A program made the position numbers and the translations under genes. Below are positions 56,375 to 64,000 of a DNA stretch of 64,000 nucleotides, piece by piece. Positions within the stretch are counted from its first letter, which is position 1. Every line of letters starts with the position of its first letter. Below the pieces are notes generated by a model. It ran no database searches. It worked only from the letters and a program-made list of their open reading frames with translations, and was not told the DNA's origin. The stretch lies in assembly GCF_000240165.1 (NCBI RefSeq), contig NC_017586.1:992001-1056000 (forward strand), given 5' to 3'. This stretch comes from Streptantibioticus cattleyicolor NRRL 8057 = DSM 46488. GTDB lineage: Bacteria; Actinomycetota; Actinomycetes; Streptomycetales; Streptomycetaceae.

Positions 56375-57460
56375 TCACCCGCGGATCGACCAGCCGCGTT
56401 CCCGCAGCGCCGCGGTGAGCCCGGCGACCGACCGGGGCTCCACCATGAGCTGGACCAGACCGGCCTGCTGCCCGGTGGCGTGCTCGATGCGCAGGTCCTC
56501 GATGTTGACCCCGGCCGCGCCCGCGTCGGCGAAGAGCCGCGCCAGCTCGCCGGGGCGGTCGCCGATCAGCACGGCCACCGTCTCGTAGGCGGCCGGGGCG
56601 GCGCCGTGCTTGCCCGGGATCCGGTCGCGTCCGGCGTTGCCGCGCAGCAGCACGTCCTCGATGCCGCGGGCACCGGTGCGGCGCTTGTCCTCGTCGGCGG
56701 ACTGGAGCGCGCGCAGCGCCTCGACGGTCCCGGTGAGGTCGGCGGCGACCGCGGCGAGCACGTCGGCGACGGGGCCGGGGTTGGCGGCCAGGATGTCGAG
56801 CCACATGGCCGGCCGCGAGGCGGCGATCCGGGTCACGTCCCGGATGCCCTGCCCGCACAGGCGCACCGCGGTCTCCTCGGCGTGCTCCAGCCGGGCCGCC
56901 ACCATGCTGGAGACGAGCTGCGGGGTGTGCGAGACCAGCGCCACCGCCCGGTCGTGGGCGTCGGCGTCCATCACCACCGGCACCGCCCGGCACAGCGCGA
57001 CCAGCTCCAGGGCGAGGTTGAGCACCTCGGTGTCGGTCTCCGGGGTCGGGGTGAGCACCCACGGGCGGCCCTCGAACAGCTCCTCGGTGGCGGCCAGCGG
57101 CCCGGAACGTTCCCGCCCGGCCATCGGGTGGGTGCCGAGGTAACGGCTGAGGTCGCCGCCGAGCGCCTCCAGGTCGCGGCGCGGCCCGCCCTTGACGCTC
57201 GCCACGTCCAGGTACCCGCGGGCCACCCCGGCCCGCTGGGCCTCGGCCACGGTGGCCGCCACGTACGCCGGCGGCACCGCGACCACCGCCAGGTCGACCC
57301 GCCCCTCGGGCGGCTCCGCCGTGCCCGCCCCGAGCGCGGCCGCGGTACGCGCGGCATCCGCGTCCGCGTCACGCAGATGCACCACGACCCCTCGCGCGGT
57401 CAACGCCAGTGCGGCGGACGTTCCGATCAGGCCGGTGCCTATGACGACGGCGGTACGCAT
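56375..57460 (-). CDS. tyrA: prephenate dehydrogenase with ACT domain
   Basis: A 361-aa enzyme of tyrosine biosynthesis that oxidatively decarboxylates prephenate. The Rossmann start is VVIGTGLIGTSAALAL, the active-site region GTHPMAGRERSGP, and VALVSHTPQLVSS the second His block. A C-terminal ACT domain (TVAVLIGDRPGELARLFADAGAAGVNIEDL) probably senses an aromatic amino acid. ATG 57460 is used. Its promoter lies in a GC-rich spacer with 44-bp tandem repeats. Confidence 0.94.
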   Translation of the reverse strand: MRTAVVIGTGLIGTSAALALTARGVVVHLRDADADAARTAAALGAGTAEPPEGRVDLAVVAVPPAYVAATVAEAQRAGVARGYLDVASVKGGPRRDLEALGGDLSRYLGTHPMAGRERSGPLAATEELFEGRPWVLTPTPETDTEVLNLALELVALCRAVPVVMDADAHDRAVALVSHTPQLVSSMVAARLEHAEETAVRLCGQGIRDVTRIAASRPAMWLDILAANPGPVADVLAAVAADLTGTVEALRALQSADEDKRRTGARGIEDVLLRGNAGRDRIPGKHGAAPAAYETVAVLIGDRPGELARLFADAGAAGVNIEDLRIEHATGQQAGLVQLMVEPRSVAGLTAALRERGWSIRG

Positions 57461-57647
57461 GCCGCCATCCTGCCCTAACCCCCCGCCCCGACGTGCGCGG
57501 GGCGGGGCCGAACGCGGCGGTCGCCCCGGGATCCGCCCGCGCGAGCGGAAACGCGGCGGCCCGCCCGTCCGCCCGCGAGCGGGAACCGGGTGGACCCGGT
57601 GGTGCCGCGTCACGGCCCGCGCGGACGGGATCGCGGGCGAGCCGGGT

Positions 57648-57779
57648 CGCCCGAGGACACCGCCCCGCACGGGAACACGGACCGACACGGCCGCCCGAGG
57701 GCACCGACCCGCACGGGAACGCGGACCGACACAGCCGCCCGGGGGCACCGACCCGCACGGGGATGCCGACGGGGCCGAG
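57648..57779. repeat. three tandem copies of a 44-bp repeat
   Basis: Copies start at 57648, 57692 and 57736. Each begins CGCCCGRGGRCACCG, then CCCGCACGGG and (in the first two) a CGGACCGACAC end; the third diverges in its last 15 bases. The unit is not a multiple of three, so it is not coding. It lies between the divergent tyrA and DUF952 genes, and the whole gap 57461-57824 has no other gene. Less regular relatives precede it at 57540-57600. Confidence 0.65.
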
Positions 57780-57824
57780 GGGCACGGGCGCGGTGGGGGC
57801 GGGGTGTCGGGTAGAACGGTGCGC

Positions 57825-58187
57825 ATGATCTACCACGTGGTTCCGCTGGACGACTGGTTGCGCATCCCGGACCGCCCGTACACCCCGGCCTCGCTGGCCG
57901 AGGAGGGGTACGTGCACTGTTCGCCGGACGAGGCGACCGCGTTGGCGGTGGCCGACGCCTTCTACCGGGAGGCGGTCGGCCCGCTGATGGTGCTGATGAT
58001 CGACGAGGAGGCGCTCGACGCCCCGGTCCACTGGGAGGCGGCCAGCCCGGCGCCCCCGCCGGGCTCCGGCCCCGAGGTGCGCTTCCCGCACGTGTACGGG
58101 CGGATCAACCGGGGCGCGGTGGCCGGGATGCTGGAGGTGGAGCGGGACGACGAGGGCCGGGCGGTGCGGCTGCGGGCGTGGGCCTGA
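57825..58187 (+). CDS. DUF952 family protein
   Basis: A 120-aa protein beginning MIYHVVPLDDWLRIPDRPYTPASLAEEGYVHCS, the classic DUF952 start with a HVVP and the GYVHCS hydrophobic-Cys-Ser segment. LMVLMIDEEALDAPVHWEA and FPHVYGRINRGAVAG complete the fold, distantly like glutathione S-transferase C-terminal domains or ADP-ribosylation folds. The function is not established. ATG 57825 is chosen; it is convergent with rluB, with 31 bp between. Confidence 0.88.
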   Translation: MIYHVVPLDDWLRIPDRPYTPASLAEEGYVHCSPDEATALAVADAFYREAVGPLMVLMIDEEALDAPVHWEAASPAPPPGSGPEVRFPHVYGRINRGAVAGMLEVERDDEGRAVRLRAWA

Positions 58188-58218
58188 GTGCCGCCGCCCG
58201 GCGCTGTCGGGGCGTTGC

Positions 58219-59265
58219 TCAGAGGTCGACCTCACGCATGAGCATGCCGACCTCGGTGTTGGTCAGCCGGCGCAGCCACCCCGACTTCTGGTCGCCGAGC
58301 GCGATCGGGCCGAAGCGGGTGCGCACCAGCTTGTCGACGGGGAACCCGGCCTCGGCGAGCATCCGGCGCACGATGTGCTTGCGCCCTTCGTGCAGGGCCA
58401 CCTCGACCAGGTAGTTCTTGCCGGTGTTCTCCACCACGCGGAAGCTGTCGGCGCGGGCGTAGCCGTCCTCCAGCTCGATGCCGCTCTTGAGCCGCTTGCC
58501 GAGGTCGCGCGGGAGCGGGCCCTGGATGGCGGCGAGGTAGGTCTTGGTGACGCCGTAGCGGGGGTGGGTGAGCCGGTGGGCCAGTTCACCGTGGTTGGTG
58601 AGGAGGATGATGCCCTCGGTCTCGGTGTCCAGCCGGCCCACGTGGAACAGCCGGGTCTCCCGGTTGGTGACGTAGTCGCCCAGGCACTGGCGGCCGTCCG
58701 GGTCCTCCATGGTGGAGACCACCCCGGCCGGCTTGTTGAGCGCGAAGAACAGGTACGACTGGGTGGCGACGGTCAGCCCGTCCACCCGTACCTCGTCCTT
58801 CTCCGGGTCGACCCGGAGCCCTTGCTCGGTGACGATCTTGCCGTTGACCTCGACGCGGCGCTGCTCGATCAGCTCCTCGCAGGCGCGCCGGGAGCCGAGG
58901 CCGGCCCGGGCCAGCACCTTCTGCAGGCGCTCGCCCTCGGGTTCGCCGAAGGTCTTGGGGAGCTTCAGGGCCGGACGGTCGTGCCGGGCCCGGTTGCGCT
59001 CCTCTATCTGGGCGTCGAGTTCGCGCGGGCGGGCGGGGGCGGTACGGCCGCCGGTCTGCTTGCGCGGGCCCGCCTGCTTGCCGGCCGCGGGCTGGCCGGC
59101 GCCGGGACGGCCGGGCTTGCCGGAGCGGCCGGCGGCACCGGGCTGGCCGACGTCGTAACGGCGCTCCTCCGGACGCGGCCGGCCCGCGCGCCTGTTCTTG
59201 TCGTCGCGGTTGTCGCCCGCGCCACGGTAGTTCCGGTTACCGCTGTTCCTGCCGCTGCTTCGCAT
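58219..59265 (-). CDS. rluB: 23S/16S rRNA pseudouridine synthase, RluB/RsuA family
   Basis: A 348-aa protein. An Arg/Gly/Pro-rich N-terminal extension (1-95) precedes an S4 RNA-binding domain (RLQKVLARAGLGSRRACEELIEQRRV) and the catalytic domain with GRLDTETEGIILLTN (catalytic Asp) and the HEGRKHIVRRML end. It isomerises uridine in rRNA. Its ATG 59265 shares a base with the scpB stop (TGATG), so the three genes scpA, scpB and rluB are coupled, as in many Gram-positive bacteria. Confidence 0.93.
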   Translation of the reverse strand: MRSSGRNSGNRNYRGAGDNRDDKNRRAGRPRPEERRYDVGQPGAAGRSGKPGRPGAGQPAAGKQAGPRKQTGGRTAPARPRELDAQIEERNRARHDRPALKLPKTFGEPEGERLQKVLARAGLGSRRACEELIEQRRVEVNGKIVTEQGLRVDPEKDEVRVDGLTVATQSYLFFALNKPAGVVSTMEDPDGRQCLGDYVTNRETRLFHVGRLDTETEGIILLTNHGELAHRLTHPRYGVTKTYLAAIQGPLPRDLGKRLKSGIELEDGYARADSFRVVENTGKNYLVEVALHEGRKHIVRRMLAEAGFPVDKLVRTRFGPIALGDQKSGWLRRLTNTEVGMLMREVDL

Positions 59266-59912
59266 CAATGTTCCGTAGTCGAGGTCGGTTCGGGGGCGTC
59301 CGGGTCGAACGACGGAAGCGCTTCCGCGGATTCCGCTTCGACGGCGTCGGCCTCCGGGAGGAACGGTGCCAGCTCGGGCAGCTCGTCGAGGCCGCGCAGG
59401 CCCATCCGTTCCAGGAAGTAGTTCGTCGTCCTGTACAGGATCGCACCTGTTCCGGGTTCCGTCCCAGCCTCCTCCACCAGTCCGCGCTGGAGGAGGGTGC
59501 GCATCACGCCGTCGCAGTTGACGCCGCGCACCGCGGCGACCCGGGAACGGCTGACCGGCTGGCGGTAGGCGACCACCGCGAGCGTCTCCAGCGCGGCCTG
59601 GGTGAGCCGGGCCTGCTGGCCGTCGAGGACGAACCGTTCGACCGCGGCGGCGTACTCGGGCCGGGTGTAGAACCGCCAGCCGCCGGCGACCAGGCGCAGG
59701 TCGAAGCCGCGGGCGGTGCGGGCGTACTCGTCGGACAGCTCGCGCAGCGCGTCGGCGACCGCGCGCCGCGGCCGTTCCAGCAGCCGGGCCAGGTCGGCCT
59801 CGGTGGCCGGTTCGTCGACCACCATCAGGACGGCTTCGAGCGCGGGCTTGAGCGCGAGGGCGGCGACGTCGGCCGGGGCCTGGCCGGGCGCGATGTCATC
59901 GGTGGTGGTCAT
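59265..59912 (-). CDS. scpB: segregation and condensation protein ScpB
   Basis: A 215-aa winged-helix kite-type subunit of the SMC-ScpAB condensin. LKPALEAVLMVVDEPATEADLARLL, LTQAALETLAVVAYRQPVSRSRVAAVRGVNCDGVMRTLLQRGLVEEAG and LYRTTNYFLERMGL are typical (read as adjoining segments). It dimerises and binds ScpA. ATG 59912 overlaps the scpA stop (ATGA). The C-terminal 35 residues are acidic and variable. Confidence 0.95.
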   Translation of the reverse strand: MTTTDDIAPGQAPADVAALALKPALEAVLMVVDEPATEADLARLLERPRRAVADALRELSDEYARTARGFDLRLVAGGWRFYTRPEYAAAVERFVLDGQQARLTQAALETLAVVAYRQPVSRSRVAAVRGVNCDGVMRTLLQRGLVEEAGTEPGTGAILYRTTNYFLERMGLRGLDELPELAPFLPEADAVEAESAEALPSFDPDAPEPTSTTEH

Positions 59913-60856
59913 CGGGGTCCATCCTGGCCCGCCGGGGGCGAGCCGTCGAACTCGTCGCCGATCAGCGCGGCGGTGTCCGGTCCCGTGCCGCCGGTCCAGC
60001 GTACGGTGAGCGGGCCGAGCGCCTGCTCCTGGTCGAGGGCGACGGCCTTCTCCCGGTACAGCTCCAGCAGCGCCAGGAACCGGGCGACCACGGTGAGAGT
60101 GTCGGGGGCGTCGGCGACCAGATCGGCGAAGGTGGCCTTGCCCCGCTCGCGCACCGCGGCGACCAGGATCGCGGCCTGCTCGCGGACGCTGACCAGGGGC
60201 GCGTGGATGTGGTCGACGTACACCTGCGGCCTGGGCCTGGGCTGCATCGCCTTGGCGGCGAGCCGGGCGAACCCCTCGGCGCCGATGCTGATGACGACGT
60301 CCGGCAGGAGTTCGGCGTGGTGGGGTTCGAGGCCGACGGTACGGGGGTGGTGGCGGGCCTCGGTGGTCAGGCGTTCCTCGAAGATCTCCGCGATGCGCTT
60401 GTACGCGCGGTATTGCAGCAGCCGCGCGAAGAGCAGGTCGCGGGCCTCCAGCAGCGCCAGGTCGGCCTCGTCCTCGACCTCGGCGGCGGGCAGCAGCCGG
60501 GCCGCCTTCAGGTCCAGCAACGTCGCCGCGACCACCAGGAACTCGGTCGTCTGGTCCAGGTCCCAGTCCGGCCCCATGGCCCGGATGTGCGCCATGAACT
60601 CGTCGGTGACCTTGGAGAGCGCGACCTCGGTGACGTCCAGTTTGTGCCGGGAGATCAGCTGGAGGAGGAGGTCGAACGGCCCCTCGAAGTTGGCCAGCCG
60701 GACGGTGAACCGCCCGTCGGCGCCCGGGTCGGCCTCGGTGTCGGAGGCTTCGTCGGGCGTTGCGTCGGGGGTCTCGTCGGGGGTTTCGTCGGGGGCGGGG
60801 GGCTCCTGGGCCGGGCCGTGGCCGAGGGGGCGGCGGGCGGGGCGGGGGTGCGGCAT
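59909..60856 (-). CDS. scpA: segregation and condensation protein ScpA
   Basis: A 315-aa kleisin of the SMC-ScpAB complex. FTVRLANFEGPFDLLLQLISRHKLDVTEVALSKV is the conserved N-terminal SMC-neck helix domain, and the C-terminal winged helix (VREQAAILVAAVRERGKATFADLV) binds the SMC cap. ATG 60856 gives MPHPRPARRPLGHG; the longer frame has no better ribosome site. A Pro-Asp-Glu-Thr-rich linker before the kleisin domain shows repeat codons (DETPDETPDATPDEAS). It shapes and segregates chromosomes. The smc gene is elsewhere. Confidence 0.94.
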   Translation of the reverse strand: MPHPRPARRPLGHGPAQEPPAPDETPDETPDATPDEASDTEADPGADGRFTVRLANFEGPFDLLLQLISRHKLDVTEVALSKVTDEFMAHIRAMGPDWDLDQTTEFLVVAATLLDLKAARLLPAAEVEDEADLALLEARDLLFARLLQYRAYKRIAEIFEERLTTEARHHPRTVGLEPHHAELLPDVVISIGAEGFARLAAKAMQPRPRPQVYVDHIHAPLVSVREQAAILVAAVRERGKATFADLVADAPDTLTVVARFLALLELYREKAVALDQEQALGPLTVRWTGGTGPDTAALIGDEFDGSPPAGQDGPR

Positions 60857-60930
60857 GACGGTCCAGGGAACGGGGGAACGGCGGAGGGGCCCGGCGGGCG
60901 CGCCGGACCGGCACACTACCGCCGGGCGCG

Positions 60931-61497
60931 TCAGCGTCCCCGCAGGCGGCGCACGAGGATGCTGGCGTCGCCGCGCGATTCGAGGTCGGCGAGGACCACG
61001 GCGACCGCCTCGCGCACGATCCGTCCGCGGTCCACGGCGAGTCCGTGCTCGCCGCGGAGGACCAGCCGGGCGTGTTCGAGGTCCATCAGCTCCTCGGCGG
61101 AGACGTAGACCGTGATCTTCTCGTCGTGGCGTTCCCGTCCGCTGGGGCGGCGGTTCTGGCTGCCGCGGCGTCGGCCGCGCTGCTGCTGGGCGACCACCCG
61201 TTCCTGCGGCTGCTGGCGGCGGGCGGGGGAGGATTCGGCCGCGTTGCCGCGGGCGTGCTCGGCGGCGTCCGGCCGGCCGTCGTCGCGGGCCGCGGCGTCG
61301 GCGTCGGCGGGTGCCTCGCCCGGGGCCTGCCCGGCCGGGGCCGCGTCGGGCCCGGCGGCCGGTGCCGGGACCGGCCGCAGCCGCTCGGTGCCGGCCGGCC
61401 CGCCCGCCTCGCCGCCCGGGTGCTGCCGCGGCGAGGAGGGCTGGAGGGCCGTGCCCCCGGTGGTGCGGAAGAGTTCCTCGGCTCCGGGCAGACTCAC
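60931..61497 (-). CDS. hypothetical protein with C-terminal RHH-like domain, coupled to ParA-like gene
   Basis: A 188-aa protein. GTG 61497 overlaps the TGA of the upstream ParA-like gene (GTGA) and gives VSLPGAEELFRTTGGTALQP. Residues 30-115 are low-complexity Pro/Ala/Gly/Arg; the C-terminal 65 (ITVYVSAEELMDLEHARLVLRGEHGLAVDRGRIVREAVAVV) look like a compact ribbon-helix-helix or helical DNA-binding unit. A small DNA-binding protein made together with a ParA ATPase suggests a ParB-like role, but it is not a ParB by motif (no ParB N-terminal domain). A short gap separates it from scpA. Confidence 0.7.
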   Translation of the reverse strand: MSLPGAEELFRTTGGTALQPSSPRQHPGGEAGGPAGTERLRPVPAPAAGPDAAPAGQAPGEAPADADAAARDDGRPDAAEHARGNAAESSPARRQQPQERVVAQQQRGRRRGSQNRRPSGRERHDEKITVYVSAEELMDLEHARLVLRGEHGLAVDRGRIVREAVAVVLADLESRGDASILVRRLRGR

Positions 61498-62609
61498 TCG
61501 GCGTGGCACCGGGCGAGCACCTCCCTGGCGAGTTGCCGGTAGGCGGCGGCGCCCACCGAGTTGGAGGCGTAGGTGGTGATCGGCTCGCCGGCCACCGTGG
61601 TCTCCGGGAAGCGCACGGTGCGTCCGATGACGGTGTGGAAGACGTGGTCGTCGAAGGCTTCCACGACCCGGGCGAGCACCTCGCGGCTGTGCACGGTGCG
61701 CGAGTCGTACATGGTGGCGAGAATGCCGTCCAGTTCCAGCTCGGGGTTGAGCCGCTCGCGGACCTTCTCGATGGTCTCGGTGAGCAGGGCGACCCCGCGC
61801 AGCGCGAAGAACTCGCACTCCAGCGGAACGATCACCCGGTGGGCGGCGGTCAGCGCGTTGACGGTGAGCAGACCGAGCGAGGGCTGGCAGTCGATGATGA
61901 CGTAGTCGTAATCGGCCATCAGCGGCTTCAGGGCGCGCTGCAGGGTCGACTCGCGGGCCACCTCGCTGACCAACTGGACCTCGGCGGCCGACAAGTCGAT
62001 ATTGCTGGGCAGCAGGTCCATGCCGGGCACGGCGGTCTTCAGCAGCACCTCGTCGGCCGACATGCCGCGTTCCATCAGGAGGTTGTAGACCGTCAGGTCC
62101 AACTCCATGGGGTTGACGCCCAGTCCGACGGAGAGGGCGCCCTGCGGGTCGAAGTCGACCAGCAGCACCCGGCGGCCGTACTCGGCGAGGGCGGCACCCA
62201 GGTTGATGGTGGACGTGGTCTTGCCGACGCCGCCCTTCTGGTTGCACATGGCGATGATCTGGGCGGGCCCGTGCTCGCTCAGCGGGGACGGGATCGGAAA
62301 GTAGGGCAGCGGGCGGCCGGTCGGACCCACGCGCTCGCGGCGCTGGCGGGCCACGTCCGGGGCGAGGGTGGCCGCGTACTCGGGGTCGGGTTCGTACTCC
62401 GCGTCCGGGTCGTAGAACTGACCGTCCGTAAGGTCTTCCTCGTATGGCGACATGGCGTGCGTGGGGTGCGTCTCCGGGTTCGCATCGGGCCGGCGAGCCG
62501 CGAAAGTGCGGACCGCGACAGATCCTACGGCCGCGAGCCGCGTCGGGCTCGGACCCTGAACGGTCGTTCCTGGCTGACCACCCCCGGGAGCAAATGTCGA
62601 CTCATTCAC
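61494..62609 (-). CDS. ParA/Soj family ATPase (orphan)
   Basis: A 371-aa protein. Residues 1-115 are a variable N-terminal extension. The deviant Walker A is CNQKGGVGKTTSTINLG (about 122-138, with both signature Lys), then VLLVDFDPQGALSVGLG, IIDCQPSLG and ATMYDSRTVHSREVL with the family Arg. ParA proteins position chromosomes, plasmids or large complexes using a DNA-bound ATP gradient. The main parAB locus of Streptomyces is near the origin; this is a second, separate ParA next to scpAB. GTG 62609 is the first start; AGGAGG lies 11 bases upstream, a rather long spacing. Confidence 0.9.
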   Translation of the reverse strand: MNESTFAPGGGQPGTTVQGPSPTRLAAVGSVAVRTFAARRPDANPETHPTHAMSPYEEDLTDGQFYDPDAEYEPDPEYAATLAPDVARQRRERVGPTGRPLPYFPIPSPLSEHGPAQIIAMCNQKGGVGKTTSTINLGAALAEYGRRVLLVDFDPQGALSVGLGVNPMELDLTVYNLLMERGMSADEVLLKTAVPGMDLLPSNIDLSAAEVQLVSEVARESTLQRALKPLMADYDYVIIDCQPSLGLLTVNALTAAHRVIVPLECEFFALRGVALLTETIEKVRERLNPELELDGILATMYDSRTVHSREVLARVVEAFDDHVFHTVIGRTVRFPETTVAGEPITTYASNSVGAAAYRQLAREVLARCHAE

Positions 62610-62838
62610 AAGTCGTCTTACCTCCTTGGTGACCAGGAAACTTCTAGATAGGTCAGCGTGACACCATGCCGACGGTTGGCGACTCTATGGCGTGTCGGCG
62701 GTCTGCAGCAACACAATCCACCGGAGACGGCGCGATGTGTCGGCAACGGAACACCGCTCTGTCAAGGGTCCAACCACCCCAACCGCGAAGTTTCGCCGCG
62801 GTGCGAATAGGCGGAATCCAGCCGAAGGTCACCGCAAG
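62610..62838. other. promoter region of the ParA-like operon; no gene recognised
   Basis: This gap, slightly lower in GC, holds the upstream region of the ParA-like gene on the minus strand. ORFs in it are short and not supported. The ald terminator hairpin follows at 62839. Confidence 0.45.
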
Positions 62839-62879
62839 CGCACCGGCCGGGTCTTGACGGACAAGACCCGGCCGGTGCG
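62839..62879. terminator. strong terminator hairpin after ald
   Basis: An 18-bp perfect stem (62839-62856 with 62862-62879; inner arms GGGTCTTG and CAAGACCC) closes on a five-base loop, ACGGA. It begins 49 bases past the ald stop on the minus strand and separates ald from the ParA-like operon. Confidence 0.8.
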
Positions 62880-62928
62880 GCGGTGTTGGCACAAGGTGAC
62901 GCAAAGTACGTCACCCGCCGTCCAGTTG

Positions 62929-64000
62929 TCAGCCCAGCAGGCTGTTGAGGTCGGTCACCGGCAGGCCGTGCGCCTCGCCGACCTCGGGGTAGACGATCTG
63001 ACCGTCGTGCACGTTGAGCCCCTTGGCCAGCGCGGCGTCCCGGCGCAGCGCCTCCCGCCAGCCGTTGTTGGCCAGCGAGACGATGTACGGCAGGGTCGCG
63101 TTGGTCAGCGCGTTGGTGGAGGTGTTGGCCACCGCGCCGGGCATGTTGGCCACGCAGTAGAAGATCGAGCCGTGCACCGGGAAGGTGGGCTCGGCGTGCG
63201 TGGTGGGGCGCGAGTCCTCGAAGCAGCCGCCCTGGTCGATGGCGATGTCGACCAGGACCGAGCCCGGCTTCATGCGCGAGACCAGCTCGTTGGTGACGAG
63301 CTTGGGGGCCTTGGCGCCCGGGATGAGGACGGCGCCGATCACCAGGTCGGCCTCGAGGACCGCCTTCTCCAGCTCGAAGGCGTTGGAGACCACGGTCTTG
63401 ACCTTGGTGCCGAAGATCCGGTCGGCGTCGCGCAGCTTGTTGATGTCGCGGTCGAGCAGGGTCACCTCGAAGCCCATGCCGACGGCGATCTGGGTGGCGT
63501 TCCAGCCGGAGACGCCGCCGCCGATGACGACCGCCTTGGCGGGGGCCACCCCGGGGACGCCGCCCGGCAGCACGCCACGGCCGCCGGCCGAGCGCATCAG
63601 GTGGTAGGCGCCCACCTGCGGGGCGAGGCGGCCGGCCACCTCGGACATCGGGGCCAGCAGCGGCAGCGCGCGGTTGGCCAGCTCGACGGTCTCGTAGGCG
63701 ATGGCGGTGGTGCCGGACTCGATCAGCGCGTCGGTGCACTCCCGCGAGGCGGCCAGGTGCAGGTAGGTGAAGAGGGTCTGGTCCTTGCGCAGCCGGTGGT
63801 ACTCCTCCGCGATCGGCTCCTTGACCTTCAGCAGCAGATCGGCGGTGGCCCAGACCTCGTCGGCGGTGCCCAGGATCTGCGCACCGGCCGAGGTGTACTC
63901 GTCGTCCGTGATCGAGGAGCCGCGGCCGGCCCCCTGCTCCACGAAGACCTGGTGCCCGTTGCGCACGAGCTCGTGCACACCGGCCGGGGTGATGGCGACG
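62929..64000 (-). CDS. ald: alanine dehydrogenase (5' end beyond the window)
   Basis: The visible 357 codons encode L-alanine dehydrogenase, which interconverts alanine and pyruvate plus ammonium with NAD. At the window edge the frame reads VAITPAGVHELVRNGHQVFVE, so about 15 N-terminal codons lie outside. The NAD-binding KAVVIGGGVSGWNATQIAVGMGF, LLKVKEP and HLAASRECTDAL segments and the PTTHAEPTFPVHGSIFYCVANMPGAV block are in place. It should be about 371 aa in full. Its terminator hairpin follows the stop. An Lrp-type regulator is usual upstream but cannot be seen here. Confidence 0.96.
   Translation of the reverse strand, partial: VAITPAGVHELVRNGHQVFVEQGAGRGSSITDDEYTSAGAQILGTADEVWATADLLLKVKEPIAEEYHRLRKDQTLFTYLHLAASRECTDALIESGTTAIAYETVELANRALPLLAPMSEVAGRLAPQVGAYHLMRSAGGRGVLPGGVPGVAPAKAVVIGGGVSGWNATQIAVGMGFEVTLLDRDINKLRDADRIFGTKVKTVVSNAFELEKAVLEADLVIGAVLIPGAKAPKLVTNELVSRMKPGSVLVDIAIDQGGCFEDSRPTTHAEPTFPVHGSIFYCVANMPGAVANTSTNALTNATLPYIVSLANNGWREALRRDAALAKGLNVHDGQIVYPEVGEAHGLPVTDLNSLLG

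Noticed and set aside
57648-57779. The 44-bp repeats as a CRISPR array
   Set aside because: Copies abut without spacers and there are no cas genes. They are simple tandem repeats.

Overview
The window is a high-GC actinomycete chromosome segment, almost certainly from Streptomyces or a close relative. The evidence is the strong third-position GC, frequent GTG starts, gvpOAFGJLSK-type gas vesicle genes, paired Rpf/LysM proteins, a SepF-like sflA gene, streptogrisin-like proteases, and a gene order (hmgA, Ser/Thr kinase, SGNH lipase, dnaE2, sflA, der, cmk, scpA/scpB, ParA-like, ald) that I recall from the S. coelicolor SCO1690-SCO1773 region. That comparison is from memory and was not searched. 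No tRNA, rRNA, CRISPR array, prophage or recognisable transposase gene was seen.

Layout. 0.1-2.4 kb: a frameshifted HTH/TPR regulator divergent from an HATPase protein. 2.5-6.1 kb: a secreted penicillin acylase and a zinc-ribbon hypothetical. 6.1-9.2 kb: a MaoC hydratase, acyl-CoA dehydrogenase and two TetR regulators, with a shared CAAGCGCTT operator-like motif. 9.2-15.1 kb: a urea transporter, alcohol and aldehyde dehydrogenases, homogentisate dioxygenase and a GntR regulator. 15.1-21 kb: an inverted-repeat element, an orphan type ISP specificity-domain protein, a Ser/Thr kinase without a usable stop, an SGNH lipase, a small GntR regulator and an alpha/beta lipase. 21.2-25.7 kb: an SOS-type mutagenesis pair (a reduced Y-family polymerase coupled to dnaE2) with a LexA box. 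25.8-26.1 kb: a long imperfect palindrome. 26.3-30.1 kb: two S1 proteases flanking a stomatin-like gene. 30.3-38.2 kb: a seven-gene minus-strand cluster (FAD/NAD protein, amino-acid-type ABC importer, two flavin monooxygenases, DUF1684) that looks like organosulfur or similar small-molecule scavenging, with a plus-strand leader peptide ending Cys-Cys-Arg next to its promoter. 39-46.6 kb: sflA, gcdH, an MFS exporter, a PAP2 phosphatase, an I78 inhibitor, and DUF779 with exaC. 46.7-51.4 kb: a complete, translationally coupled gas-vesicle operon followed by two Rpf/LysM genes. 51.9-64 kb: housekeeping genes including der, plsC, cmk, tyrA, rluB, scpB, scpA, an RHH-like protein, a ParA-like ATPase and the 3' part of ald.

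Functional picture. Most genes are conserved core or near-core functions: chromosome condensation and segregation, ribosome biogenesis, aromatic and acyl-CoA catabolism, and translesion repair. Accessory cassettes (gas vesicles, the monooxygenase/ABC operon, paired proteases) sit between them. Two genes carry homopolymer-associated frameshifts (TPR regulator, slipin tail) and a third (kinase) lacks a plausible stop. This could be decay, phase variation or assembly error. The most interesting structures are the Cys-type leader ORF, the two palindromic elements at 15.1-15.3 and 25.8-26.1 kb, and the Y-family polymerase that lacks part of its catalytic core.
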